A stretch of 64,000 nucleotides of DNA. Source: Xylophilus sp. GW821-FHT01B05 (GTDB taxonomy: Bacteria; Pseudomonadota; Gammaproteobacteria; Burkholderiales; Burkholderiaceae_C). Shown here one piece after another: positions 28,021-37,642 of this stretch. Position numbers and translations under genes: made by a program. The stretch is taken from the NCBI GenBank assembly GCA_038961845.1, contig CP152408.1, positions 4,712,001 to 4,776,000 on the forward strand. The letters run 5' to 3'. The stretch's first letter is position 1, and every line of letters starts with the position of its first letter. Below the pieces are notes generated by a model. That model did not search any database, was not told the DNA's origin, and worked only from the letters and a program-made list of their open reading frames with translations.

Positions 28021-30356
28021 ATGAACGAATCCGAAACCCGAGCCGAACACGTTGACCCTGCCCTCAAGGCCGCAGGCTGGGGGTAGTCGAAGGCAGCTCC
28101 GTTCGGCGCGAGTTTCGCATCACGCCGGGTCGCCTGCAGGGAGGCGGTGCACCAGCCAAGCCAGAAATTGCCGACTACGTGCTGGTCTACCGCAATACCA
28201 AGCTGGCAGTGGTCGAGGCAAAAGCCTGGGACAAACCACACACCGAGGGCGTGGCCCAGGCCAAGAGCTACTCGGCCAAGCTGGCGATTCGCCACACCTA
28301 TTCGACCAACGGGCAGGCCATCTACGGCATCGACATGGCGACGGGCGCCGAGGGCGACGTGGCGCAGTACCCGAGCCCGGAAGCGTTGTGGGAGCAGACC
28401 TTTGCAGCGCCAAATGTGTGGCGTGACCGCTTTGCTACGGTAACTTTTCCGAACAAAAGCGGCACCTGGGACATCCGCTTCTACCAGGAGATTGCCGTCA
28501 ACCGCGTGCTGGAGAAAGTGGCCAACGGCGAGCAGCGCATGCTGCTGACTCTAGCAACAGGCACCGGCAAAACATCTATCGCTTTCCAGATCGCATGGAA
28601 GCTGTTTCAAAGCCGCTGGAACCTGAAGGATGCGAAGAACGATGCAGAGCCATCACGCCGGCCACGCATCCTGTTTCTGGCGGACCGTAACAACCTGGCC
28701 GACCAGGCCTACAACGACTTCACCTCGTTCACGGCATTCTCCGAAGACGCACTGGTGCGCATCGACCCGGCAGACATCCGCAAAAAGGGCCGGGTGCCGA
28801 AGAACGGCAGCGTGTTCTTCACGATCTTCCAGACCTTCATGAGCGGCACCGACGAGGCGCCCTACTTCGGCGACTACCCGCCCGACTTTTTCGACCTGAT
28901 CGTCATCGACGAATGCCACCGCGGCGGAGCCAACAACGAAGGCACTTGGCGCGGCATCCTCGAATACTTTGCACCAGCGGTACAGCTCGGGCTGACGGCC
29001 ACACCCAAGCGCCGCGACAACGCCGACACCTATGCGTACTTCGGCGAGCCGGTGTATGTGTATTCGCTGAAGGACGGCGTCAACGACGGGTTCTTGACAC
29101 CGTTCAAAGTGGGGCAGATTGCGACCACGCTGGACGACTATGTCTACACAGCCGACGACACGCTGGTCGAGGGCGAGATCGAGGCTGGCAAGCGCTACGT
29201 GGAGGCAGACTTCAACCGCATCATCGAAATCAGGCAACGCGAGGCCTACCGTGTGCGCAAGCTGATGGACATGATCGACCAACGCGAAAAGACCATCGTG
29301 TTCTGCGCCACGCAAGACCATGCGCTGGCGGTGCGCGACCTCATCAATCAGATGAAAACCAGCACCGACCCTGGTTACTGCCAGCGCGTGACGGCCAGCG
29401 ACGGCGCGCTGGGCAACCAGCATCTGCGCGAGTTCCAGGACAACGAGAAAACGACCCCGACCATCCTGACCACGTCGCAAAAGCTCTCCACCGGTGTAGA
29501 TGCGCGCAACGTGCGCAACATCGTGCTGCTGCGGCCAGTGAATTCGATGATCGAGTTCAAGCAGATCATCGGCCGTGGCACGCGGCTGTATGAGGGTAAG
29601 GACTACTTCACGATTTACGACTTCGTGCGGGCGCACCAGTTGTTCTCGGACCCGGAATGGGATGGCGAACCGGTCGAACCCGAAGTGCGTGCGCCGAAGC
29701 TGCCGGGCACTCCGCCCACAGCGAAGGAATCACCGCCGCCCGACTATCTGCCGCCGGTGCGTGCCGCGAAGATCAGGGGACAACTGGCCGACGGCAAGGA
29801 GCGCGCCATCCAGAGCATGGTCGCCACCAGCTTCTGGGGGCCGGACGGCAAGCCGCTTTCGGCTGCGCAATTCATGGAAAGCCTGTTCGGCGTGCTACCA
29901 ACATTCTTCCGTGACGAGGCCGAGCTGCGCACGATATGGAGCGATCCCGAAACACGCAAGGGGTTGTTGGTGGGGCTGGCCGACAAGGGTTTCGGCACCG
30001 TTCAGATCGGCGAGATGCAGAAGCTGATCGAGGCGGAGAAAAGCGACCTGTTCGATGTGCTGGCCTATGTGGCATTTTCCTCGGCGCCTCTGACCCGCCA
30101 AGTTCGGGCCACGGCTGCCAGCGAGGCAACGGCCAGGCAGTTCACCGACAAGCAGAGTGCGTTCATCGATTTCGTGCTGGCTCAGTACGTGAAAGAAGGC
30201 GTGAGCGAGTTGGGCGTCGAGAAGTTGTCGCCGCTGCTGAAGCTCAGATACCACAACGCGTTGTCCGATGCATTCGCGGAGCTCGGCCAGCCAGAGCAGG
30301 TGCGGGGGCTGTTCGTCGGTTTCCAGCGCTACCTATACGAAGCGAAAACGCCCTGA
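28021..30356 (+). pseudogene. hsdR: type I restriction enzyme R subunit, frameshifted near the start
   Basis: The ATG at 28021 opens a typical HsdR N-terminus (NESETRAEHVDPALKAAGWG) but hits TAG at 28084-28086, right after a run of five G. The protein continues in another frame with VVEGSSVRREFRITPG. One extra G would restore about 778 residues. Further motifs are the nuclease ADYVLVYRNTK/VVEAKAW, Walker A LATGTGKT, DEAD-box VIDECHRGG, GLTATPKR, and motif VI IIGRGTRL, with an EcoEI-type C-terminal domain. HsdR cuts and translocates DNA with HsdM and HsdS, neither of which is here. An internal ATG at 28179 could start a protein lacking about 50 residues. Confidence 0.85.
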
Positions 30357-30431
30357 CACGGCGGGTCTCTCCGCTCTTGGCATGCGGGAACCTGCCCACG
30401 CGCTGAGCAGCCCCCGCCAATGACCGAATGC

Positions 30432-30707
30432 TTACTGCGCTGGCGGCGGCCCCGGTGGCATGTGGTCCGGGCGCGCCGCCAGTGTGCCGTCCGGACCGGT
30501 CTTGCAGGTGCCGGTCATGGTGCGGCCATCGCGCATCGTGATGCTGACGGACGTGCCCTCGGTCTTGCCCTGGCAGGCGGCAATGGCCTCAGGCGGCGGG
30601 CCGCGGTGGCCCCCGCGATCCGAGGGCGGCGCGTTGCCGGCATCCTGGGCAAAGCAGGCGGCACCACTCAGGGCCAAGGACAGGACCAGCACATGGCGGT
30701 AGGACAT
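30432..30707 (-). CDS. small secreted hypothetical protein
   Basis: 91 residues. A signal peptide (about 1-20, SLALSGAACFAQ) is followed by a Pro/Gly-rich segment and a two-Cys core (IAACQGKTEG ... MTGTCKTGPDG). The likely mature protein is a small periplasmic protein with one disulphide. Family not identified. The ATG at 30707 was preferred over further-upstream codons because it starts the signal peptide; GAAAGACGC lies just before it. Confidence 0.7.
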   Translation of the reverse strand: MSYRHVLVLSLALSGAACFAQDAGNAPPSDRGGHRGPPPEAIAACQGKTEGTSVSITMRDGRTMTGTCKTGPDGTLAARPDHMPPGPPPAQ

Positions 30708-30814
30708 GGAAGCGTCTTTCTCTGAAAAAGGAGGAAGGCGCAATCTAGCCCGTGCGGGTGTCCCGCCCATGTAGCGCAGGTGAAGCCGTGGTACCGCCTG
30801 CAGCGGCAAGCAGC

Positions 30815-30885
30815 CATAGCTACAAATAATATAGCTATTAGCCCAGACTACACCTGGGCTAGAGGCACTTTTTACCAAAATAAAT
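30815..30885 (+). repeat. 60-bp dispersed repeat, copy C
   Basis: ATAGCTATTAGCCCAG ... CTGGGCTAGAGGCACTTTT, the best-conserved form of the family. The IS66 element is inserted at its AT-rich right end, in AAATAAAT. Confidence 0.8.
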
Positions 30886-32522
30886 GTAACTACTCAGGTC
30901 CCCGGATTCGCTAATAGACAATAGCGGCAATGCCCAGCCACCCGAGCCAGCCCGACCTCCCAGCGTTGCCCGATCTCAGCACGCTGAGCCACGCGCAGAA
31001 GGACGAACTGATCAGGATGCTGTGGCCGCTGCTGGGGCAGGTGCAATCGCTCACCGCCCAGCTCGCAGTGATGCAAGCGCGCATCACCGAGCTCGAAGCC
31101 CGGCTGGCCCTCAACAGCCGCAACTCCAGCAAGCCGCCCTCCAGCGATGGCCTGGCCAAACCCGCCCCGAAGTCCCTGCGCCCCAGCGGCCAGCGCCCTC
31201 TAGGCGGCCAGAAGGGCCACGGCGGCCACACGCTGCGCCAGAGCGCCGAAGTCGACCAGGTCATCACCCACCAGAGTGCCCCCCGCTGCAACGCCTGCCA
31301 GGAGTTGCTGGCCCAGCACGAGGTCATCGCCCAGCGCCAGGTCTTCGAACTCCCGGCGCTGCGCGCCCAGGTCATCGAACACCAACTGATCCGCTCCACC
31401 TGCCGCTGCGGGGCCGTGCACCAAGGCAGCTTCCCCGAGGGCATCAGCGCTCCCACGCAATACGGCCCCCGGGCCAAGGCCCTGGCCGTGCATTTGAACC
31501 AGCACCACCTGGTGCCCCTGCAGCGCACCTGCGAGCTCCTGCGCGACGCCTTTGGCCTGCCCCTGTCCCAAGCCAGCGTGCTGGCCTTCTGCCACCAGGC
31601 GGCCCAGACCCTGGCGCCCACGGTAGCGGCCATCGGGCAGGCCGTACAAGGCGCCCCCGTTGTGCACGCCGATGAGACCGGTATCCGGGTCAAGGGCACC
31701 CTGGCCTGGTTGCACTGCGCCGTCACGGCCTCGCTGACGTGGCTGGGGCTGCATGCCAAGCGTGGCAGCGCAGCCTTCGAAGCCCTGGGCATCCTGCCCG
31801 GCGTGCGGGGCACGCTGGTGCACGACGGGCTGGCCAGCTACAAGGGGCTGGACTGCACGCACAGCCTGTGCAATGCGCACCACCTGCGGGAGCTGACCTT
31901 CGTGCACGAGCAGATGGGCGAGAGGATCTGGGATGGCTGGGCGCGCGAGATGATGGAGCTGCTGCTGCAGGCGCAGCGCGAGGTGGCGCAAGCAGACTCA
32001 CCACTTCCGCTGGAGCGCCAGGCCTGGTTCGAAGCGCAGTGGGAACAGTTGCTGCAGCGCGGGGAGCGGCTGCACCCGGAGGTCTTGCCCTCGGGGGCGC
32101 CCCGCAACAGACAGGGCCGCCACCAGCAGAGCAAGGCGTTCAATCTGCTCAAGCGCCTGCGCGTGCACCGCCGCGAGGTCTGGCGCTTCATGACCGATGC
32201 GGACGTGCCTTTTACCAACAACCTGGCCGAGCAGGCCCTGCGCATGTCCAAGGTCCGACAGAAGGTCTCGGGCTGCTTTCGCACGCGGGAGGGGGCCGAT
32301 ACCTTCTTTACCCTGCGCTCCTATCTGGCCACTATGCGCAAGCAGCGCGCCTGCCTCTTTGACTGCCTCATCAGTGTCTTCTCGGGGAACACCAGGCAGC
32401 CTGTGCTGTAGGGGCGATGCTGTTCGGTTGCCTGCGCTCGCCCTGCACCGTTCGGCGGGCCTGCCGCTGTACGTAGGCCCCAGGCTTCGACCACCTCTGC
32501 CCTCAGGGGGCTGAGTAGTTAC
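30886..32522 (+). mobile_element. IS66-family insertion sequence, single-ORF type
   Basis: 1637 bp. The ends are inverted repeats beginning GTAACTACTCAG on both sides (left 30886, right end at 32522), imperfect after position 12. Flanks 30878-30885 and 32523-32530 are both AAATAAAT, a perfect 8-bp target duplication as expected for IS66. It carries one transposase gene and no tnpA/tnpB, like the ISBst12 subgroup. The perfect duplication indicates a fairly recent insertion. Confidence 0.93.
30930..32411 (+). CDS. tnpC: IS66-family transposase (TnpC type)
   Basis: 493 residues. An N-terminal leucine-zipper-like helix (about 20-62) is followed by SRNSSKPPSSDG, a zinc-finger region (CNACQE / CRCGAVH, about 120-163), and a DDE domain with Asp in HADETG (248), Asp in LVHDGL (299) and Glu in NNLAEQAL (434). 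It catalyses transposition of the element. The frame is intact, so the element may be active. Confidence 0.95.
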   Translation: MPSHPSQPDLPALPDLSTLSHAQKDELIRMLWPLLGQVQSLTAQLAVMQARITELEARLALNSRNSSKPPSSDGLAKPAPKSLRPSGQRPLGGQKGHGGHTLRQSAEVDQVITHQSAPRCNACQELLAQHEVIAQRQVFELPALRAQVIEHQLIRSTCRCGAVHQGSFPEGISAPTQYGPRAKALAVHLNQHHLVPLQRTCELLRDAFGLPLSQASVLAFCHQAAQTLAPTVAAIGQAVQGAPVVHADETGIRVKGTLAWLHCAVTASLTWLGLHAKRGSAAFEALGILPGVRGTLVHDGLASYKGLDCTHSLCNAHHLRELTFVHEQMGERIWDGWAREMMELLLQAQREVAQADSPLPLERQAWFEAQWEQLLQRGERLHPEVLPSGAPRNRQGRHQQSKAFNLLKRLRVHRREVWRFMTDADVPFTNNLAEQALRMSKVRQKVSGCFRTREGADTFFTLRSYLATMRKQRACLFDCLISVFSGNTRQPVL

Positions 32523-32530
32523 AAATAAAT

Positions 32531-32753
32531 GCAGCACAGATGCAGCACGCACAACGCGCACCCGGTGACGGCCATGTGACACCTGCGCCGGCCACAAACT
32601 CTTTCCGGTTGAAGGCGAATGCCTACACCTGTACGCCCGGCATCGACGTATCCTGCTCACCGGAACGGGCAGCGGCAGTTCGCGCATGCACCCGTCCATC
32701 CGCACGGGTTCATCCATCGGCTGAAACGCGCACAACCTCCACCGCCACTGCCC
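32531..32753 (+). promoter_or_regulatory. gap between IS66 and the patatin gene
   Basis: 223 bp continuing the sequence interrupted by the insertion. An open frame from 32619 runs in-frame into the patatin gene, but its residues are Pro/Arg-rich and look non-coding. No clear promoter was found. Confidence 0.25.
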
Positions 32754-33947
32754 ATGAAGACTTCGCGCCCGCTTCCGCGTCCTCCAGCAACCCCGGCGAT
32801 CCGCCCTCCTCCCTCCAGCACCGACGACGAATGCATCCTTGTGCTGCAGGGCGGCGGCGCGCTGGGGGCCTACCAGGGCGGCGTCTTCGAAGCGCTGAGC
32901 AAGGTCTACCGCGAGCCGACCTGGGTCGCCGGCATCTCCATCGGGGCGATCAATGCCGCGCTGATTGCCGGCAACCCGGCCGCAAGGCGCCTGGCGCGTT
33001 TGCGCGAATTCTGGGAACTGGTCAGCTCATCGCCTCCACTGCCCTCCATCGGCATCAGCAGCGCGGGCGGCACGGCGCGCGCCACGCTGAACGACGCCAG
33101 CGCGACCCGGGTCATGCTGTGCGGCGTGCCGGGTTTCTTCACGCCGCGCTTCCCGCCAGCGCCGTTCCAGCCGCGCGGCAGCCTGGAGGCGATCAGCTAC
33201 TACGACACCACGCCGCTGCAGCGCACGCTGGAGCGGCTGGTGGACTTCGACCTGCTCAACGACGGGCCGGTACGCCTGTCGGTCGGCGCGGTCAATGTGC
33301 GCACCGGCAACTTCGAGTACTTCGACTCGGCCAAGCAGCGCATAGACGCACGCCACGTCATGGCCAGCGGCGCATTGCCGCCCGGCTTTGCGCCGGTCGA
33401 GATCGACGGCGAGCACTACTGGGATGGCGGGCTGGTGTCGAACACGCCACTGCAGTACGTGCTCGACCAGCCCGGCAAGCGGCGCCGCCTGGTGTTCCAG
33501 GTCGACCTGTTCGCCGCGACCGGCCCCTTGCCCACCACCCTCGCCGAGGTGACCGAGCGCGAGAAGGACATCCGCTTCTCCAGCCGCACCCGCATGAACA
33601 CCAACAACGAGCTCGACATGCAGGTGATCACGCAGGCCGCCAAGCGCCTGCTGGCCAAGCTGCCGCCCGCGCTGCGCGACGACCCCGACCTGCAGGCGCT
33701 GACCCGCATGCGCTGCGAGAGCGCCGTCGACGTGGTGCACCTGATCTACCGCAGCAAGCACTACGAGAGCCAATCCAAGGACTACGAGTTCTCGCGCCTG
33801 TCCATGCAAGAGCACTGGGACACCGGGCGCGCCGACATGTCGCACACCCTGCACGACCCGCGCTGGACCGGGCACGAGCGCAGCGCCAGCGGCGTGCATG
33901 TGTTCGACCTCACCTCCGACAGCTCCACCACCGGGCCCGCCACATGA
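32754..33947 (+). CDS. patatin-like phospholipase/esterase
   Basis: 397 residues. The patatin motifs are [14 protein letters not shown] (oxyanion hole, about 25-38), [11 protein letters not shown] (nucleophile Ser in GxSxG, about 58-68) and DGGLVSNTP (catalytic Asp, about 225). Such proteins hydrolyse acyl esters of lipids or, in some cases, polyhydroxyalkanoates. It overlaps the acetoacetate decarboxylase gene (ATGA) and precedes 3-hydroxybutyrate dehydrogenase, so a role in polyhydroxybutyrate or lipid turnover feeding ketone metabolism is plausible (inference). ATG at 32754 was chosen over an upstream in-frame ATG because residues before it have no family match. Confidence 0.87.
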   Translation: MKTSRPLPRPPATPAIRPPPSSTDDECILVLQGGGALGAYQGGVFEALSKVYREPTWVAGISIGAINAALIAGNPAARRLARLREFWELVSSSPPLPSIGISSAGGTARATLNDASATRVMLCGVPGFFTPRFPPAPFQPRGSLEAISYYDTTPLQRTLERLVDFDLLNDGPVRLSVGAVNVRTGNFEYFDSAKQRIDARHVMASGALPPGFAPVEIDGEHYWDGGLVSNTPLQYVLDQPGKRRRLVFQVDLFAATGPLPTTLAEVTEREKDIRFSSRTRMNTNNELDMQVITQAAKRLLAKLPPALRDDPDLQALTRMRCESAVDVVHLIYRSKHYESQSKDYEFSRLSMQEHWDTGRADMSHTLHDPRWTGHERSASGVHVFDLTSDSSTTGPAT

Positions 33948-34681
33948 ACATCGCCGACGTCAAGCGCAACGCCTTCGCCATGCCGCTCACCAGCCCGGCC
34001 TTCCCGCCCGGGCCCTACCGCTTCGTCAACCGCGAATTCCTGATCGTCACCTACCGCACCGACCCCGACGCGCTGCGCGCCGTGGTGCCCGAGCCGCCGC
34101 AGATCACCGACCCCATCGTCAAGTACGAGTTCATCCGCATGCCCGACTCCACCGGCTTTGGCGACTACACCGAGTCGGGCCAGGTGATCCCGGTCACATT
34201 CGAAGGCCAGGCCGGCGGCTATGTGCATTCGATGTACCTCAACGACGAGGCGCCCATTGCCGGCGGCCGCGAGCTGTGGGGCTTTCCGAAGAAGCTCGCC
34301 GCGCCCAGGCTCGCGGTAGAGACCGACACCCTGCTCGGCACGCTGGACTACGGCTCGGTGCGCGTGGCCACCGCCACCATGGGCTACAAGCACCACGCGC
34401 TCGATACCGCAGGCGTACTCAAAGGCCTGCTCGCGCCCAACTACCTGCTCAAGATCATTCCGCACGTGGACGGCGGCCCGCGCATCTGCGAGCTGGTGCG
34501 CTACTTCCTCGAAGACGTCACCGTCAAGGGCGCCTGGACCGGCCCCGCCGCGCTGGAGCTGGCGCACCACGCGCTGGCGCCCGTGGCACAGTTGCCGGTA
34601 CTGGAAGTGCTATCCGGCACGCACATCCTGACCGACATGACGCTTGGCATGGGCACCGTCATCCACGATTATTTGAGCTGA
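33944..34681 (+). CDS. adc: acetoacetate decarboxylase
   Basis: 245 residues, the normal size. The Schiff-base lysine is in [10 protein letters not shown] (about residue 116-120), and [19 protein letters not shown] is a typical start. It decarboxylates acetoacetate to acetone and CO2; in betaproteobacteria related proteins may act on other beta-keto acids. It is coupled to the patatin gene by a 4-nt overlap and followed 47 nt later by 3-hydroxybutyrate dehydrogenase, which makes acetoacetate. Confidence 0.92.
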   Translation: MNIADVKRNAFAMPLTSPAFPPGPYRFVNREFLIVTYRTDPDALRAVVPEPPQITDPIVKYEFIRMPDSTGFGDYTESGQVIPVTFEGQAGGYVHSMYLNDEAPIAGGRELWGFPKKLAAPRLAVETDTLLGTLDYGSVRVATATMGYKHHALDTAGVLKGLLAPNYLLKIIPHVDGGPRICELVRYFLEDVTVKGAWTGPAALELAHHALAPVAQLPVLEVLSGTHILTDMTLGMGTVIHDYLS

Positions 34682-34728
34682 ACCTCCATCCCCTCCCTCA
34701 CCCTTAGCTTCACCGTACAGGCACTCTC

Positions 34729-35511
34729 ATGAAACTCCAGAACAAGGTCTGCATCGTCACCGGCGCCGCCAGCGGCATTGGCAAGGAAATCGCCATCACC
34801 TATGCGCGCGAAGGCGGCAAGGTCGTGATCGCCGACCTGAACAAGGACGCCGCACAGGCCGCGGCCGATGACATCACCCGGGCCGGCGGCACCGCGATGG
34901 CGGTGGCCATGGACGTCACTAATGAAGACCAGGTCAACGCAGCCGTCGCCGAGGTGGTGGCGGCCTATGGCGGTGTCGACGTGCTGGTGAGCAATGCCGG
35001 CATCCAGATCGTGCACCCGGTCGAAGAGTTTCCGTTTGCCGACTGGAAGAAGATGCTCGCCATCCACCTCGACGGTGCCTTCCTCACCACCAAGGCGGTG
35101 CTGCCGCACATGCAAAAGTCCGGCACGGGCGGCAGCATCATCTACATGGGCTCGGTGCACTCCAAAGAGGCCTCGGTACTCAAGTCAGCCTATGTCACAG
35201 CCAAGCACGGCCTGATCGGCCTGTGCAAGACGGTGGCCAAGGAAGGCGGCAAGTACAAGATCCGCGCCAACGTGATCTGCCCGGGCTTTGTCCGCACGCC
35301 GCTGGTCGAAAAGCAGATCCCCGAACAGGCCAAGGCCCTGGGCATCAGCGAAGACGACGTGGTGAAGAAGATCATGCTCAAGGAAACCGTGGACGGCGAA
35401 TTCACCACCGTGCAGGACGTGGCCGAGGTCGCGCTGCTGTTCGCCGGCTTCGAGACCAACGCGCTGACCGGGCAGTCGTTGGTGGTGAGCCACGGCTGGT
35501 TCATGCAATAA
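34729..35511 (+). CDS. bdhA: 3-hydroxybutyrate dehydrogenase
   Basis: 260 residues of the short-chain dehydrogenase family. [12 protein letters not shown] (about 11-22) is the NAD motif, [13 protein letters not shown] the structural NNAG region, and YVTAKHG (YxxxK, about 155-159) the active site with Ser in [16 protein letters not shown] and WFMQ at the end are typical for 3-hydroxybutyrate dehydrogenase. It oxidises 3-hydroxybutyrate from polyhydroxybutyrate to acetoacetate. Last gene of a three-gene unit. Confidence 0.93.
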   Translation: MKLQNKVCIVTGAASGIGKEIAITYAREGGKVVIADLNKDAAQAAADDITRAGGTAMAVAMDVTNEDQVNAAVAEVVAAYGGVDVLVSNAGIQIVHPVEEFPFADWKKMLAIHLDGAFLTTKAVLPHMQKSGTGGSIIYMGSVHSKEASVLKSAYVTAKHGLIGLCKTVAKEGGKYKIRANVICPGFVRTPLVEKQIPEQAKALGISEDDVVKKIMLKETVDGEFTTVQDVAEVALLFAGFETNALTGQSLVVSHGWFMQ

Positions 35512-35525
35512 GCCGCGCCCCATAG

Positions 35526-35564
35526 AAAAAGCCCCGCAGGCCTTGCAGCCTGCGGGGCTTTTTC
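35526..35564 (+). terminator. rho-independent terminator after bdhA
   Basis: AAAAAGCCCCGCAGGC-loop-GCCTGCGGGGCTTTTT: strong stem with a T-run, A-tract on the other side. It can serve both bdhA and the convergent DUF805 gene. Confidence 0.93.
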
Positions 35565-35576
35565 AATACGAGGACG

Positions 35577-35948
35577 TCAAACCGCGCCGGGCGGCAGGCC
35601 GGCCAGATCCAACTGTGCCGGCGGCTCGCCAAACTCATTGGCGCCGGGCTGGCTGGGCTGCACCGCCCAGTAGAGCAGCACCAGGGACCCGATCAGGGGC
35701 ACGAAGTGCAGCAGCAGCCACCAGCCACTGCGGCCCACGTCATGCAGGCGGCGCACGCTCACGCTGATCGCCGGCAGGAACAGCCCCAGCGCCACCACGA
35801 AGTACACAAACTGGTGGATCAGCGAGGCCACCAGCAGTGCCAACAGCTGGAACAAGAAGAACCACCAGAATTCCGAGCGGCTGGCGCGGCCCGAAAAATC
35901 GACGTATTTCTTCTGCAGGCAAACGGAAATGGCTTGACCGAAATTCAT
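35577..35948 (-). CDS. DUF805 family membrane protein
   Basis: 123 residues. The YVDFSGRASRSEFWWFFLF motif (about 16-34, aromatic and Arg-rich) followed by three hydrophobic helices and VRRLHDVGRSGWWLLL is the signature of DUF805 inner-membrane proteins. Function unknown. ATG at 35948 gives the conserved MNFGQA start with a GGAG-type site upstream; a 9-codon extension is possible. Confidence 0.85.
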   Translation of the reverse strand: MNFGQAISVCLQKKYVDFSGRASRSEFWWFFLFQLLALLVASLIHQFVYFVVALGLFLPAISVSVRRLHDVGRSGWWLLLHFVPLIGSLVLLYWAVQPSQPGANEFGEPPAQLDLAGLPPGAV

Positions 35949-36039
35949 CAGACTTCCTCCAGAGTGAACGGGCACGGGAGGCCGGGAATCCGCCCCCTCC
36001 CGCGCGCGATGCTACATCTTGCGCCTGATGTAACGGTAA

Positions 36040-37629
36040 CTAACTTGCGCGCAGCACAGCCAGCAGCCCGGCCGTGGACGGGTCCAGCCCCTGCGTATCG
36101 CCCGACGCCAGCCGCGGCTCTATGTCCCGGGCCAGCACCTTGCCCAGCTCCACGCCCCACTGGTCGAAGCTGTTGATGCCCCACAGCGCACCACTCACGA
36201 AAACGCGATGCTCATACAACGCCAACAGCGCGCCGAGCGATGCCGGCTCCAGCCGCTCCAGCACAAAGAAGCTGCTCGGCCGGTTGCCCGGAAAGTGCTT
36301 GTGGCCACCCGCGTCGGCCTGCCCCTGCAGCAAGGCTGCCGCCTGCGCCAAGGCGTTGGCCAGCAGCTTGGGGTGGTGGCCCGGCAGGTCGTGCGCAGCG
36401 TCGCGCACGGCAATGAACTCCAGCGGCACCACGTCGGTTCCCTGGTGCAGCATCTGGAAGAAGGCGTGCTGGCCGTTGGTGCCGGGCTCGCCCCAGACCA
36501 CGGGTGATGTCCCGTAGGGCACGGGCTGGCCGTCGCGGTCCACGCGCTTGCCGTTGCTCTCCATCTCCAACTGCTGCAAAAAGGCCGGCAAGCGGCGCAG
36601 CGCCTGGTGGTAGGGCGCCACGCAGCGGCTGCCAAAGCCGTGGAAGTTGCGGTACCAGACATCCAGCAGGCCCAGGCGCACCGGCAGATTGGACTCCAGC
36701 GGCGCAGTGCGGAAGTGCTCGTCCATCGCATGCGCGCCGGCCAGAAACTCGCGAAAGCCCTTGGCGCCAATGGCGATCGCAATCGCCAGGCCAATGGACG
36801 ACCACAGCGAATAGCGCCCGCCCACCCAGTCCCAGAAGCCGAAGGTGGTGCTGATGCCAAAAGCCCGCGCGGCCTCCACATTGGTGGTCAGGGCCGCGAA
36901 GTGGCGCGCCACGTCGGTACCGCCGGCCGCCTCGAACCAGGCCCGCGCGCTCTGCGCGTTGGTCATGGTTTCGGTGGTGGTGAAGGTCTTGGAGGCGATC
37001 AGGAACAACGTGCTCTCGGGCCGCACCTGGCGCAGCACTGCCGCCAGTTCATGCCCGTCGACGTTGGAGACAAAGTGAAAGCGCTTGCCTGGCGCGCGGT
37101 ACTCGTCCAGCGCCAGCACCACCATCTGCGGGCCGAGGTCAGAGCCGCCGATGCCGATGTTGACCACGTCGGTGATCGCCGCGTCGCCGCGCACGGCCTC
37201 GGCATAGGCCAGCATGGCGTCGCGCGTTTCGCCCACATCCTGGAAGGCAGATGCCATGTTTTTTATAGCTAATAGCCGGCTACCCGCCTGGGTTTCAGGC
37301 ACTTTTTCTTTAAATCCTGGGTGACGCAGCAAGCTGTGCAGCACTGCCCGGCCTTCGGTGGTGTTGGTGGCTTCGCCGGCAAACATGGCGTCGCGCTGCG
37401 CCTCCAGGCCGCAGGCGCGCGCCAGTTGCAGCAGCAGCGCCTCGGTGGCGGCGTCGATGCGGTTCTTCGACAGGTCGGCAAACACGTAAGGCGCCTGCTG
37501 GCTGAAATGGTCGAAGCGCTCCGGGTCGGCCACAAAGGCATGGCGCGCGTCGAAGTCGCGGCCAGTGGTCTCGAAGCACTGGCGCAGTTCGGCCCAGGCG
37601 GGAGTGGTGTCGCAGCGGGGGAAACTCAT
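36040..37629 (-). CDS. pgi: glucose-6-phosphate isomerase, with a repeat-derived in-frame insertion
   Basis: 529 residues. Signatures seen: NIGIGGSDLGPQMV, SKTFTTTETM, FGFWDWVGGRYS, and the C-terminal GINSFDQWGVELGK. It interconverts glucose-6-phosphate and fructose-6-phosphate. Between LLRHP and NMASAFQDV about 20 residues (FKEKVPETQAGSRLLAIK) come from an in-frame copy of the 60-bp dispersed repeat (37256-37316). The catalytic regions are intact, so the enzyme may still work if this loop tolerates the insert. It lies 13 nt after tal on the minus strand, and likely shares its promoter. Confidence 0.95.
   Translation of the reverse strand: MSFPRCDTTPAWAELRQCFETTGRDFDARHAFVADPERFDHFSQQAPYVFADLSKNRIDAATEALLLQLARACGLEAQRDAMFAGEATNTTEGRAVLHSLLRHPGFKEKVPETQAGSRLLAIKNMASAFQDVGETRDAMLAYAEAVRGDAAITDVVNIGIGGSDLGPQMVVLALDEYRAPGKRFHFVSNVDGHELAAVLRQVRPESTLFLIASKTFTTTETMTNAQSARAWFEAAGGTDVARHFAALTTNVEAARAFGISTTFGFWDWVGGRYSLWSSIGLAIAIAIGAKGFREFLAGAHAMDEHFRTAPLESNLPVRLGLLDVWYRNFHGFGSRCVAPYHQALRRLPAFLQQLEMESNGKRVDRDGQPVPYGTSPVVWGEPGTNGQHAFFQMLHQGTDVVPLEFIAVRDAAHDLPGHHPKLLANALAQAAALLQGQADAGGHKHFPGNRPSSFFVLERLEPASLGALLALYEHRVFVSGALWGINSFDQWGVELGKVLARDIEPRLASGDTQGLDPSTAGLLAVLRAS
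37256..37316 (+). repeat. 60-bp dispersed repeat, copy D, inside pgi
   Basis: TTTTATAGCTAATAGCC ... GCCTGGGTTTCAGGCACTTTTT on the plus strand, antisense to pgi. It is a multiple of three in effect, adding about 20 codons without stopping the frame. Confidence 0.75.
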
Positions 37630-37642
37630 GCCATCCCCGGGC

